In this document: one piece after another, positions 33,958-42,788 of the stretch
How the letters are laid out: the number at the start of each line of letters is the position of its first letter
Position numbering within the stretch: the first letter of the stretch is position 1
Assembly (NCBI GenBank): GCA_039815465.1
Contig: JBCBZG010000017.1
Span: forward strand, 24,098-88,097
Length of the DNA stretch: 64,000 bases
Source of the DNA: Shimia_B sp039815465
GTDB taxonomy: Bacteria; Pseudomonadota; Alphaproteobacteria; Rhodobacterales; Rhodobacteraceae
Direction of reading: 5' to 3'
Translations under genes and position numbers: made by a program
Notes under the pieces: model-generated
The model's input: only the letters and a program-made list of their open reading frames with translations
The model's database searches: none
Told to the model about the DNA's origin: nothing

Positions 33958-35435
33958 CCGCAATTCACCCCGACGTCATCGAAACCCCCGACGTCCCGGA
34001 AACCCAAAGCTTTACCGATGCCGCCGCCGCCGTGGACAGGTTGGAGGCGCTCTATAAAGCCGCTACCACCTTCTTGTGCGACCGCTTTAGCGCCGCGCTT
34101 GGCGGGGCACGGCCCACGGGGCGCTACCGGGCGTTTTACCCCGAGATTCGCGTCTCAACGACAAGCTACGCAAGCATAGATTCGCGCCTGTCCTTTGGAC
34201 ATGTGGCGGAGCCGGGGCTTTATGCCACCACCGTCACGCGACCTGATCTGTTTCGGAACTACCTGATCCAACAGATCGAGCTCTTGATGACGAACCACGG
34301 GGTCTCCGTGTCGGTGGGCGCGTCGGAGACGCCGATGCCCGTCCACTTTGCCGTCGCAAGCGAAGGCGACATCGTCGTCCCGCAAGAAGGCGCCGCGCCT
34401 TTCACGCTGCGCGATGTCTTCGACGTGCCGGACCTGAGCACCACCAATGACGAGATCGTCAATGGCAGCGATTTCACCTACTCGGACGGCGCGGCCCCCC
34501 TAGCCCCCTTTACCGCGCAGCGGGTGGATTACTCGCTCGCCCGGTTGTCGCACTACACCGCCACCGATCCCAGCCATTTCCAAAACCACGTGCTCTTTAC
34601 CAACTACCAGTTCTACGTGGAGGAGTTCGAGGCCTACGCCCGCGAGATGCTCGCCGACCCAAACAGCGGTTACACAAGCTTTGTCGCTACAGGGAATGCA
34701 GAGATCACCGATGCGAACGCGGCGCTAGAGGTGCCCGCGAAGCTGCCGCAGATGCCCACCTACCACCTCAAGCGGGATGACAATGCGGGGATCACGCTGG
34801 TCAATATCGGGGTGGGCCCGTCGAACGCAAAGACCGCCACCGACCACATCGCCGTCCTGCGCCCCCACGCCTGGATGATGGTTGGCCACTGCGCGGGCCT
34901 GCGCAATTCGCAGTCCCTGGGCGATTTCGTGCTCGCCCATGCGTATCTGCGCGAGGATCACGTGCTCGACGACGACCTGCCCACTTGGGTGCCGATCCCG
35001 GCCCTGGCAGAGGTCCAGACCTCGCTTGAGGAGGCCGTGGCAGAGGTCAGCGGGCTCGAAGGCTACGACCTCAAGCGGCTCATGCGCACGGGCACCGTGG
35101 CGACCATCGACAACCGCAACTGGGAACTGCGCGACCAATCTGGCCCGGTGCAGCGGCTCAGCCAGTCGCGGGCCATCGCGCTCGATATGGAAAGCGCCAC
35201 GATTGCGGCCAATGGCTACCGCTTCCGCGTGCCCTACGGCACGCTTTTGTGCGTGTCCGACAAACCGCTCCACGGCGAGCTCAAGCTGCCCGGGATGGCC
35301 ACCGACTTCTACAAGACCCAGGTCGCCCGCCATCTCAAGATCGGGATCAGAGCCATGGAAATCATCCGCGACATGCCGCTCGAACGCATTCACAGCCGCA
35401 AACTACGCTCGTTCGAGGAGACCGCATTCCTCTAG
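33954..35435 (+). CDS. amn: AMP nucleosidase
   Basis: The protein has 493 residues. It has the N-terminal AMP nucleosidase regulatory domain, and a C-terminal phosphorylase-like domain with NIGVGPSNAKTATDHIAVLRPHAWMMVGHCAGLR and DMESATIAANGYRFRVPYGTLLCVSDKPLHGELKLPG. It hydrolyses AMP to adenine and ribose 5-phosphate. The start codon overlaps the ade stop codon (ATGA), so the two are coupled: AMP to adenine to hypoxanthine. Confidence 0.95.
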   Translation: MTAIHPDVIETPDVPETQSFTDAAAAVDRLEALYKAATTFLCDRFSAALGGARPTGRYRAFYPEIRVSTTSYASIDSRLSFGHVAEPGLYATTVTRPDLFRNYLIQQIELLMTNHGVSVSVGASETPMPVHFAVASEGDIVVPQEGAAPFTLRDVFDVPDLSTTNDEIVNGSDFTYSDGAAPLAPFTAQRVDYSLARLSHYTATDPSHFQNHVLFTNYQFYVEEFEAYAREMLADPNSGYTSFVATGNAEITDANAALEVPAKLPQMPTYHLKRDDNAGITLVNIGVGPSNAKTATDHIAVLRPHAWMMVGHCAGLRNSQSLGDFVLAHAYLREDHVLDDDLPTWVPIPALAEVQTSLEEAVAEVSGLEGYDLKRLMRTGTVATIDNRNWELRDQSGPVQRLSQSRAIALDMESATIAANGYRFRVPYGTLLCVSDKPLHGELKLPGMATDFYKTQVARHLKIGIRAMEIIRDMPLERIHSRKLRSFEETAFL

Positions 35436-35560
35436 ACCTAGGGTCGGCAACAAAATGCCCTGGTTTTGTGCGTTCGGCACACTAATAGTTGTGGAGTAAA
35501 GGAAAATACCGTTAGTATCCCACGACGAGGCCCGACACTTGGGCAGTTAAGGAGAATAAT

Positions 35561-35848
35561 ATGGCCAAACCAATGACCAAAACACAGCTCGTGGCCGCGC
35601 TCGCCGAAGAACTGGGCAGCGACAAGAAGGCTGCATCGGCTGCCCTCGACGCTGTTTGCGGCGTTATCACGCGTGAGGTCTCCGGCGGGGGCGCCGTGAC
35701 GCTTCCTGGCATCGGCAAGATCTATTGCCGCGAGCGGCCAGAGCGGATGGTGCGCAACCCTGCGACGGGCGACCAGATCCAAAAACCGGCCGATCGCGTT
35801 GTGAAAATGACGATCGCCAAAGCGCTCAAAGACAGCGTGAACGGGTAA
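35561..35848 (+). CDS. HU-family DNA-binding protein
   Basis: This 95-residue HU/IHF-fold protein starts MAKPMTKTQLVAALAEELGSDKKAASAAL and has GGGAVTLPGIGKIYCRERPERMVRNPATGDQIQKPADRVVKMTIAKALKD. The beta arm and the RNPATG tip that intercalates in DNA are present. It compacts the nucleoid. A good TTAAGGAG ribosome binding site lies 9 bases before the ATG. The gene stands alone with about 125 bases of leader. A weak imperfect hairpin (35878-35902) follows. Confidence 0.92.
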   Translation: MAKPMTKTQLVAALAEELGSDKKAASAALDAVCGVITREVSGGGAVTLPGIGKIYCRERPERMVRNPATGDQIQKPADRVVKMTIAKALKDSVNG

Positions 35849-35950
35849 ACGGCCCACGCGCCACCCCGATACTGACGAGCGGTCCGGCCCACTGCCGGGA
35901 CGCTTGGCCCTGGCTACGGCCGCAGCCCTTTTGCCAATAGCTGGGCTTTG

Positions 35951-36823
35951 ATGGACCTCCGCTCCCTCCTTTACGGTCTGATTTTCGCGTTCGCGTGGTC
36001 GTCTGCCTTTACCTCCGCCCGGATCATCGTGGCAGAGGCGCCACCGCTTTTGATCCTGTCTCTGCGCTTCTTCGCTTCGGGCGTGATCGCGTGCCTGATC
36101 GCCTTGGCGCTGCGCCAGTCGTTCCGGTTGAGCCGCGCGCAATGGGGGGCGACGCTGATCTTTGGGCTGTGCCAGAACGCGCTCTACCTCGGCCTGAACT
36201 TCGTCGCGATGCAGAGTGTGGAAGCATCGCTGGCGGCCATCATCGCCTCTGTCCTGCCGCTTGTCGTGGCGCTGGCGGGGTGGTTGATGTTTGGCGAACG
36301 CATCGGCGTGCTGGGGATTGCGGGGCTTGCGGCGGGGATGGCCGGGGTCCTGTTGATCATGGGGCTTAGGCTCAACGGCGGCGCGGACCTCTTTGGTGTG
36401 GCGCTTTGCATCGTGGGCGTGCTCGCGCTGACGGCGGCCACGCTCGCGCTGCGCACGGCGTCGAGCGGTGGGAACTTCATGGTGATTGTGGGGCTGCAAA
36501 TGCTGATCGGTGGTGCAGCGCTCTTGGTCCCCGGTCTCCTGCTCGAGACGTGGGAGGTCACCTGGTCACCGCGCCTCATCGCCGCTTTCACCTACACGAC
36601 GCTGGTTCCGGGGCTCCTGGCGACGATCATTTGGTTCCAACTCGTCGACCGCATCGGCGCGCTCAAGGCCGCCACGTTCCACTTTCTCAACCCCTTTTTC
36701 GGTGTTGCGGTCGCGGCCCTGTTGTTGGGGGAGGCCCTGGGCGTGCTCGATGTGCTTGGCGTCACGATCATCACCGTGGGTATCCTGGCCGTGCAGCTGT
36801 CACGACAGAACACAGCCCGGTGA
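35951..36823 (+). CDS. DMT-family (EamA) transporter
   Basis: This 290-residue protein has ten predicted hydrophobic segments as two EamA repeats. The second repeat carries the P-G-L-L-A and N-P-F-F-G-V motifs (LVPGLLATIIWF, HFLNPFFGVAVAALLLGEALG). Members export metabolites or amino acids; the substrate is unknown. The ATG at 35951 is chosen over a TTG one codon earlier. The CcdA-like gene follows after ~50 bases. Confidence 0.9.
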   Translation: MDLRSLLYGLIFAFAWSSAFTSARIIVAEAPPLLILSLRFFASGVIACLIALALRQSFRLSRAQWGATLIFGLCQNALYLGLNFVAMQSVEASLAAIIASVLPLVVALAGWLMFGERIGVLGIAGLAAGMAGVLLIMGLRLNGGADLFGVALCIVGVLALTAATLALRTASSGGNFMVIVGLQMLIGGAALLVPGLLLETWEVTWSPRLIAAFTYTTLVPGLLATIIWFQLVDRIGALKAATFHFLNPFFGVAVAALLLGEALGVLDVLGVTIITVGILAVQLSRQNTAR

Positions 36824-36874
36824 TCTGACCCATCTTTTGATGACAGACCACGCAGTTTGCGCGACAGCAGGGCC

Positions 36875-37588
36875 ATGGATTTGGTCCTCGGATATCTCGC
36901 TGGTCTGCTGACGCTGATTAACCCCTGCGTTGTGCCCGTGCTGCCCATCGTGCTGGCCTCGTCGCTGCAAGCGTCGAAATGGGGGCCCGTGGCGCTGGCC
37001 GCGGGGATGAGCGTGACCTTTGTCGCGCTGGGCATCACCGTCACCGCCTTTGGGCGTGCCTTTGGCATCGACGAGCGCGCGATCGCCGATGCGGGTGCGG
37101 TGCTGATGATCGGCTTCGGGCTCGTGCTCCTGGTGCCGCAGTTCTCCGGCGCGTTCGCCACTGCAACGGGCGGCTTTGCCTCCCGCGCCGACGCGGGGCT
37201 CGAGGATGTGAATCGTGCCTCGCTGCGCGGGCAGGTGGTGACCGGTGCCCTGCTCGGCGCGGTATGGAGCCCCTGCGTCGGTCCCACGCTCGGCGGGGCC
37301 ATCGCGCTCGCCTCGACGGGGGAGAACCTCGGCTGGGCCACGGCGATCATGGCGAGTTTTGCGCTCGGCGTGTCGTCGATCATCCTAGCCCTCGGCTACG
37401 GCGCGCAATCGGCGCTGCGCTCACGGGCCGCACTGATGCGCCGGCTGGCGCAATGGTCGCGCCCCGCGATGGGGCTCATTTTGGTGCTCGTGGGGCTCGG
37501 GCTCCTGTTTCGAGTTCATCACGCGATCGAGCTTTGGGCGCTTGAAGCGCTTCCCTATTGGCTTCAGGACCTGTCAGTCCGCTTTTGA
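36875..37588 (+). CDS. CcdA/DsbD-type membrane thiol transporter
   Basis: This 237-residue membrane protein has about six helices. The two redox cysteines lie in NPCVVPVLP of the first helix and SPCVGPTLGG of the fourth, in the mirrored arrangement of CcdA and the central part of DsbD. It carries electrons from cytoplasmic thioredoxin to the periplasm. A periplasmic thioredoxin-like gene follows after 18 bases, making a split DsbD-like pair. The ATG at 36875 starts the first helix. Confidence 0.9.
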   Translation: MDLVLGYLAGLLTLINPCVVPVLPIVLASSLQASKWGPVALAAGMSVTFVALGITVTAFGRAFGIDERAIADAGAVLMIGFGLVLLVPQFSGAFATATGGFASRADAGLEDVNRASLRGQVVTGALLGAVWSPCVGPTLGGAIALASTGENLGWATAIMASFALGVSSIILALGYGAQSALRSRAALMRRLAQWSRPAMGLILVLVGLGLLFRVHHAIELWALEALPYWLQDLSVRF

Positions 37589-37606
37589 TGAGGAGGAGGT
37601 AATCCC

Positions 37607-38023
37607 ATGAAACGACGCGATTTTCTGGTAAGCGCCGCCGCTATGGCCACTGTGCCAAGCCTGGCCCGCGCAGGGGCGGAATGGGTGGAGTACACCCCCG
37701 GCCTGGTCAAGGCGCGCCTCGCCGCGGGCGAGACTGTCTTTGTCGATTTCGGCGCCGCCTGGTGCACGACCTGCCGCAGCCAGGAACGCACGATCAACGC
37801 GCTGAAATCCGAAAACGCCGCCTACGAGGCCGTGACCTTTGTCCATGTGGACTGGGACGAATATGGCCGCGGCGCGCTGGCAAAGGAGCTCAACGTTCCG
37901 CGCCGGTCCACGCTCATCGTCCTCAAGGGCGAGGAGGAGCTGGGCCGTATCGTCGCCGGAACGCGGCGCGCAGATATTCAAGCGCTGATGGAGACCGCGC
38001 TGGCGGCGGCAACCCCTTCCTAA
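37607..38023 (+). CDS. Periplasmic thioredoxin-like protein (DsbD gamma-domain type)
   Basis: The precursor has 138 residues. A basic N-terminus, KRRDFLVSAAAMATVPSLARA, is a Tat-like or Sec signal peptide. The mature domain has FVDFGAAWCTTCRSQERTI, with active-site CTTC, and a cis-proline region in LNVPRRSTLIVLKGEEELGRI. The WCxxC-x-x-(Q)E-T pattern resembles the C-terminal domain of DsbD. It should accept electrons from the adjacent CcdA-like protein and reduce a periplasmic target. GAGGAGG precedes the start. It overlaps the convergent gamma-glutamyltransferase gene by 4 bases. Confidence 0.88.
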   Translation: MKRRDFLVSAAAMATVPSLARAGAEWVEYTPGLVKARLAAGETVFVDFGAAWCTTCRSQERTINALKSENAAYEAVTFVHVDWDEYGRGALAKELNVPRRSTLIVLKGEEELGRIVAGTRRADIQALMETALAAATPS

Positions 38024-39597
38024 TAGCCCAAGGCGCAGCCATCCTTGCGCGGGTCGGACGCGCCTTCGAGCATGCCGTCTTCGCGCAACAAAATCGCCTG
38101 TGCGCCACCGATGGCGGTGTCTGGGATCGATACAGAATGCCCGCGCGCAGCCAGGTCCGCGCGCACCGCATCGCTATAGCCGCGCTCCACCTTCATATCG
38201 CCCGCATCTGAAAAGGCCCGCGGCGCGTCGATCGCTGCCTGGGGGTCCATGCCGAAATCCGTCAAGTTGCTGACAAACCGCGCGTGCCCATTGGGTTGAT
38301 AGGCGCCGCCCATGACGCCAAAGGGCATCACCGTCTTGCCCCCGCGGCGCAGCATCCCGGGGATGATCGTGTGCATCGGGCGCTTCCCGCCTGCCGCTTC
38401 GTTCGGGTGCCCTGGTTCAAGCGAAAAGCCCGCGCCGCGGTTCTGGAACAGCACGCCAAATGTGTCGGACGCGATCCCCGATCCGAAGCTGTGGAAGATC
38501 GAATAGATCAGTGACACCGACATCCGGTTCTTATCGACCACGGTGATGTAGATCGTGTCTTTATGCACCGCCTCGCTCAGTGTCGCGGGGTTGGCCATGG
38601 CTGTCTTGGGGTCGATCAATGCCGCCAAATGCTCCGCCGTTGCGGGATCGAGCATGTGGGCCGTCCGCGTGGCATAATCCGCGTCGGAGATGAACCGATT
38701 GCGCGTGTCATAAGCGAGCTTTGCCGCCTCCGCCTCGATATGGGCGCGCGCGGCGCCCCAAGGGTCCATCGCCGCGATGTCGAAGTGTTTGAGGATGTTG
38801 AGCATCAGGATCGCCGTGGCGCCTTGGCCGTTCGGCGGATGCTCCACAAGCTCTAGGTCAGCGTAGGTGCCCGCGATGGGCGATGTGTAGTCGCTTTTGC
38901 AAGCGGCAAAGTCATCGAGCGTGTGTACACCGCCCAACGCAGTGAGCGAGCGGACCATGTCCTCGGCAACCTCGCCCTCGTAGAACGCCGCGCGCCCGTC
39001 TTTGGCGACCCGGCGCAGCACCTCCGCCTGGCCCGGCGCGCGGAACTGCCAGCCAACGCGCGGCGCTGTACCCTGATCGGAAAACCTGTCGACCGTCCCG
39101 GGATGAAGGTTGTCCATCGCCTGCGCCCAGTCGAATGCCACGCGCGGAGCCACCGGCACACCCTCCTCGGCGTAGCGGATCGCGGGGGCAAGCACACGGT
39201 CAAGACCCATCGACCCATAGTCAGCCGATAGCGTGCAAATCGCGTCAATGGCGCCGGGGATCGTCACCGCAGCGGGGTCAAAAAGCGGCACCGTCTCGTG
39301 CCCGGCGGCGCGCAGTCGGTCTGAGCTCAGCGCTGCGGGGGCCCGGCCCGAGCCGTTCAGCGCCACGATGTCGGCGTCTGGCGACGGCGCGATCAGCGCG
39401 AAGAGGTCGCCACCGATACCAGTCATCTGTGGCTCGCAAATCCCGAGCAGCACAGCCCCAGCAAGCGCCGCGTCAACGGCGTTCCCGCCGTCTTCTAACA
39501 CGGTGACGGCCGCTTGGGCGGCAAGCGGGTGCGACGTCGCGCACATCCCATTGGCCGCGATGACAGGTGAGCGGCCTGGTAGGTGGAAATCTCGCAT
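38020..39597 (-). CDS. Gamma-glutamyltransferase family protein
   Basis: This 525-residue Ntn-hydrolase of the GGT family is predicted to cleave itself before T348 (in the KDT-I-Y-I motif) to expose the nucleophile. Other conserved parts are GIGGDLFALI, EHPPNGQGATAILMLNIL, and GGKRPMHTIIPGM towards the C-terminus. There is no clear signal peptide, so a cytoplasmic member is possible. Family members hydrolyse gamma-glutamyl bonds in glutathione or, in some branches, acyl groups such as cephalosporin side chains; the substrate is not assigned. Confidence 0.88.
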   Translation of the reverse strand: MRDFHLPGRSPVIAANGMCATSHPLAAQAAVTVLEDGGNAVDAALAGAVLLGICEPQMTGIGGDLFALIAPSPDADIVALNGSGRAPAALSSDRLRAAGHETVPLFDPAAVTIPGAIDAICTLSADYGSMGLDRVLAPAIRYAEEGVPVAPRVAFDWAQAMDNLHPGTVDRFSDQGTAPRVGWQFRAPGQAEVLRRVAKDGRAAFYEGEVAEDMVRSLTALGGVHTLDDFAACKSDYTSPIAGTYADLELVEHPPNGQGATAILMLNILKHFDIAAMDPWGAARAHIEAEAAKLAYDTRNRFISDADYATRTAHMLDPATAEHLAALIDPKTAMANPATLSEAVHKDTIYITVVDKNRMSVSLIYSIFHSFGSGIASDTFGVLFQNRGAGFSLEPGHPNEAAGGKRPMHTIIPGMLRRGGKTVMPFGVMGGAYQPNGHARFVSNLTDFGMDPQAAIDAPRAFSDAGDMKVERGYSDAVRADLAARGHSVSIPDTAIGGAQAILLREDGMLEGASDPRKDGCALGY

Positions 39598-39673
39598 TAG
39601 GTCCCCCGCGTGGTGTTGACGGGTATAGCTAACCTATTGCGGCGCCGATTCAATCGGTGACTCGGAGCTTTCG

Positions 39674-40126
39674 CTACGCATCCTCACCAAGCGTCATGCG
39701 AAAGCTCAGGTGATTGGCGTCGCCGCGCCGCTCATAGGTCATGTCTTTTGCGAGTTCCCCGATCAGGAACCAACCAAAGCCGCCCTCCGGCAGATCGTCG
39801 ACCTCCACATTCAGATTGGCGGGCATCCCAAGCGGGGTCTGCCCGTCTGGCATGGGCTTGCCAAAGTCCAACAGCGCGATTTCGATGCCGCTGGCGGTGT
39901 AGGCCATATCAAGCTCGATCCGGCCCTCCCCGCTTTCCTCATAGGCGTGTTCGGCAACGTTATTGAGCACCTCTGCCAACACAAGCTCCACAGTGCCGCG
40001 TTCCTCCGGCAAGTAGTCGCGCCCCTGCATGTCCGTCATCAACGCTTGCAGCGAATGCCGGACCTCGAATGTGTCCGACAAGCAGCGGATGGAAATGGCT
40101 TTGGCCCCGGTTTCAACTTCGATCAT
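39674..40126 (-). CDS. Anti-sigma regulatory ATPase (RsbW-like)
   Basis: The protein has 150 residues. It is a GHKL ATP-binding domain with the N-box VLAEVLNNVAEHAYEESGEG and a G1-type LLDFGKPMPDG, followed by GGFGWFLIGELAKDMTYERRGDANHLSFRM. This is the compact kinase form that phosphorylates an STAS partner and binds a sigma factor or other target. The STAS gene is immediately upstream, 9 bases away, so the pair forms a partner-switch module. No PP2C phosphatase gene and no sigma factor lie nearby. Confidence 0.88.
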   Translation of the reverse strand: MIEVETGAKAISIRCLSDTFEVRHSLQALMTDMQGRDYLPEERGTVELVLAEVLNNVAEHAYEESGEGRIELDMAYTASGIEIALLDFGKPMPDGQTPLGMPANLNVEVDDLPEGGFGWFLIGELAKDMTYERRGDANHLSFRMTLGEDA

Positions 40127-40135
40127 GGGTCACCC

Positions 40136-40474
40136 TTAAGAAGCGAGTGCAGGCACGGCAGCCGCGACGTCGTCGTGGATGGGAAACACGCTATCCATGC
40201 GTGTGAGCTTAAACACCTTGCGGACCACGGGGCTGAGCCCGGCAAGCTCCAGCTTATGGTTGGCGTGCAGCAGCTTTTTGGCCGCCACGACGGCGCCGAG
40301 CCCGGAACTGTCGATAAAGCTCACCTCCGTGAGGTCGAGCACCACGCGCTGCGGACCGCCATCGGTTTTGGCGCGCATGGCGTCTTTGAACTGGATCGCA
40401 ACCGCAGCGTCGATTCGCGTGTCGACCACCTTTACGATGCGTGTGTCGCCGATGTCGCGGCACATGAGTTCCAT
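40136..40474 (-). CDS. STAS-domain anti-sigma factor antagonist
   Basis: This 112-residue single STAS domain has the phospho-acceptor motif SFIDSSGLGAVVAAKK; S56 or S57 is the likely target of the adjacent kinase. The frame is open upstream, but the ATG at 40474 with AAGGGG before it begins the domain. The unphosphorylated form would sequester the RsbW-like kinase and free its target. Confidence 0.9.
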   Translation of the reverse strand: MELMCRDIGDTRIVKVVDTRIDAAVAIQFKDAMRAKTDGGPQRVVLDLTEVSFIDSSGLGAVVAAKKLLHANHKLELAGLSPVVRKVFKLTRMDSVFPIHDDVAAAVPALAS

Positions 40475-40552
40475 GGCAGGCCCCTTCCTGTTCGGTTGGC
40501 GAGACGCTACGCAAGAACAGTTACCAAAGCGTTGTCTGGAGCTGGAAACACG

Positions 40553-41707
40553 ATGCAGGACGTCTTTATCACGGGCGCAGCCCGCACACCCATGGGCGCG
40601 CTGCAGGGCGCGCTGTCGTCGTCGACCGCTGGGGAACTGGGCGGGGTCGCGATCAAAGCGGCGCTCGCGCAGGCCAACGGTCCCCAGGTGGACGAGGTCC
40701 TGATGGGCTGCGTTCTGCCCGCCGGTCAGGGCCAAGCCCCTGCGCGACAAGCGCTCTTTCACGCCGGCCTAGGGGAAGAGATCCCCGCCACCACGCTCAA
40801 TAAGATGTGCGGGTCGGGCATGAAGGCCGTGATGATGGCCAGCGACGCGGTGGCGCTGGGCCGGTCGCAAACCACCGTCGCAGGCGGCATGGAAAGCATG
40901 ACCCAAGCGCCGTACCTATTGCCCAAAATGCGCGGCGGCGCCCGGCTGGGCCACGGCGCGGTGGTTGATTCCATGTTCCTCGACGGGTTGGAGGACGCCT
41001 ATGACCGCGGGCGGCTCATGGGCACCTTCGCCGAAGATTGTGCAGAGCGGTATCAGTTCACGCGAGAGGCGCAGGATGCCTACGCGCTCCGGTCCCTGGA
41101 ACGCGCCACGGCCGCGCAACAGTCAGGTGCCTTCGACGCCGAGATCGCAGAGGTGACGCTATCCACCCGCAAGGGCGCGGTGCAGATCAGCCTAGACGAA
41201 CAGCCCGGCAACGCACGGCCCGAGAAAATCCCGCAGCTTAAGCCCGCTTTCCGCGAGGGCGGCACCGTGACGGCGGCGAACTCATCGAGCATTTCGGACG
41301 GGGCCGCAGCGCTCATCGTGAGCGCGGACCGCCAAAACGCCCGCGCGCGCATCCTGGGCCACGCGAGCCATGCCCAGGCGCCCGGGCTCTTTACAACCGC
41401 ACCGGTCCCTGCTGCGCAAAAGCTTTTGGCCCAGGTGGGCTGGGCGGTCAGCGACGTGGACCTGTGGGAGGTGAACGAGGCATTTGCCGTCGTGCCCATG
41501 GCCTTTATGACCGAGATGGGCCTCGCCCCCGACATCGTGAATGTGAACGGTGGTGCCTGCGCGCTGGGCCACCCCATCGGCGCCTCCGGCGCGCGCATCA
41601 TCGTGACGCTTTTGCACGCGTTGGAGACCCGAAATCTCCGCCGCGGGGTGGCTGCGATCTGTATCGGCGGCGGCGAAGGCACCGCCATCGCAATCGAGAG
41701 GACGTGA
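40553..41707 (+). CDS. Acetyl-CoA C-acyltransferase (thiolase)
   Basis: This 384-residue thiolase has the nucleophile C86 in TTLNKMCGSGMKAVM, the His in VNEAFAVVP, and the second cysteine in GGACALGHPIGASGAR, followed by GGGEGTAIAIE. It catalyses condensation or thiolysis of acyl-CoA units; from sequence it could serve PHB synthesis or degradation of acetoacetyl-CoA. The ATG at 40553 is where homology starts. It is divergent from the STAS gene, and no other beta-oxidation gene is next to it. Confidence 0.92.
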   Translation: MQDVFITGAARTPMGALQGALSSSTAGELGGVAIKAALAQANGPQVDEVLMGCVLPAGQGQAPARQALFHAGLGEEIPATTLNKMCGSGMKAVMMASDAVALGRSQTTVAGGMESMTQAPYLLPKMRGGARLGHGAVVDSMFLDGLEDAYDRGRLMGTFAEDCAERYQFTREAQDAYALRSLERATAAQQSGAFDAEIAEVTLSTRKGAVQISLDEQPGNARPEKIPQLKPAFREGGTVTAANSSSISDGAAALIVSADRQNARARILGHASHAQAPGLFTTAPVPAAQKLLAQVGWAVSDVDLWEVNEAFAVVPMAFMTEMGLAPDIVNVNGGACALGHPIGASGARIIVTLLHALETRNLRRGVAAICIGGGEGTAIAIERT

Positions 41708-41858
41708 CGTCGCCGCCCCGATTTGCGTCAGATTGCACAAACTTCCCCGTAGAAATCGTGACTTGCGGGCGTTATGTGCAGCTAGACGCGCCGCACGTGG
41801 CGTGTGACAGACCCCGGCGGCCCCCTGTATTGGCCGCTTTGTGTTAGGAGCTTGGACC

Positions 41859-42626
41859 GTGTTAAGAACAACTTTCGCCGCCGTCGCAGTCATCGCCCTT
41901 TGGGCGGGCGCCGCGTCTGCGAGCACGATCTCCATCTCCAGCTTTTCGGTGTCGAGCTATAATTCGCTGCTCGGGACCCTCGACGATGTCGTGTCCGAAG
42001 ATTTTGAAGACGCGACCGTCGGCAATGTGAGCCAAGGCTTTATGACCGATGTCGGTGACTTCTCGACCCTGGGCGGGACGGGCAGCGGCGGCACGGTGTC
42101 CAACGCGAACTTTAGCAATAACGGCTCACTGCTCGCGATCCGGGACGGCAATGTCTATGGCCGGACGAGCACGACACGGCTTTTGACCGGGAACGCCGCC
42201 GATGATCAGTTTCTCGACAGCAATGACACGTTCGGGATCGAGTGGAATGTGTCGCTGTCCAATGGCGCGATGTTCGACCAGATCCTCCTGACGCTGTCGG
42301 ATGCCGCTGACACGGGCGCCTCGCTGCGCGTGGTGGACAACACCGGCAGCTCCGCGACGCTTCAAACGGCCTCCAACGGGAGCCAACAGGTCGTGTTCGT
42401 CGACTTTGGCGCCTTTGTGAATGGCGCAACGATCCTGTTCGAGAACCGCAGCAGCAACGGCTTCCTCAAGAACGACGGCTTCTCGCTCGACGATATCGCG
42501 ATTGGCACCAACGGCGTTCCGATCGACTATGACGTGCCATCGCCGGTGCCACTGCCCGGCGCTGGCCTGCTGCTTGCCGCAGCGCTCGGCGGGTTGACCG
42601 TCGTGCGCCGTCGCAAAGCCGCCTAG
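41859..42626 (+). CDS. VPLPA-CTERM sorting domain protein
   Basis: The precursor has 255 residues. It has an N-terminal signal peptide (LRTTFAAVAVIALWAGAASA) and a Ser/Thr/Asn-rich extracellular middle. It ends in VPLPGAGLLLAAALGGLTVVRRRKAA, which is the VPLPA motif, a hydrophobic helix and a basic tail recognised by an exosortase. Such proteins are exported and processed at the envelope, often with exopolysaccharide genes. The exosortase is not in this window. The start is the GTG at 41859 with GGAG 8 bases before it; an in-frame GTG six codons earlier lacks a site. Confidence 0.85.
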   Translation: MLRTTFAAVAVIALWAGAASASTISISSFSVSSYNSLLGTLDDVVSEDFEDATVGNVSQGFMTDVGDFSTLGGTGSGGTVSNANFSNNGSLLAIRDGNVYGRTSTTRLLTGNAADDQFLDSNDTFGIEWNVSLSNGAMFDQILLTLSDAADTGASLRVVDNTGSSATLQTASNGSQQVVFVDFGAFVNGATILFENRSSNGFLKNDGFSLDDIAIGTNGVPIDYDVPSPVPLPGAGLLLAAALGGLTVVRRRKAA

Positions 42627-42741
42627 GCGCCGCCGACCAAACTTTACCATTTTCGCCAAGTGACGTGCCCGTTTCGCGGGCAATCGCCTGCGCGTCGGTG
42701 CGCGCATTTCTCTGCGCAGGACCCCTTGCGTACACCGTGCG

Positions 42742-42763
42742 TGAAAATTTCCTTGAAAATTTC
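42742..42763. promoter_or_regulatory. Tandem TGAAAATTTC sites before the XRE-cupin regulator
   Basis: Two copies of TGAAAATTTC are spaced 12 bp start to start (42742-42751 and 42754-42763), 25-47 bases before the regulator's ATG. Each contains a GAAA-N-TTTC palindrome. This arrangement is suitable for cooperative binding, perhaps autoregulation, by the XRE protein encoded just downstream. Confidence 0.5.
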
Positions 42764-42788
42764 ATTCCGCTTGTGTCACACGATTGAG

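Noticed and set aside
39710..40552. A long N-terminal extension of the thiolase across the STAS/kinase genes
   Set aside because: Both antisense genes are well supported, and thiolase homology starts at the ATG at 40553.
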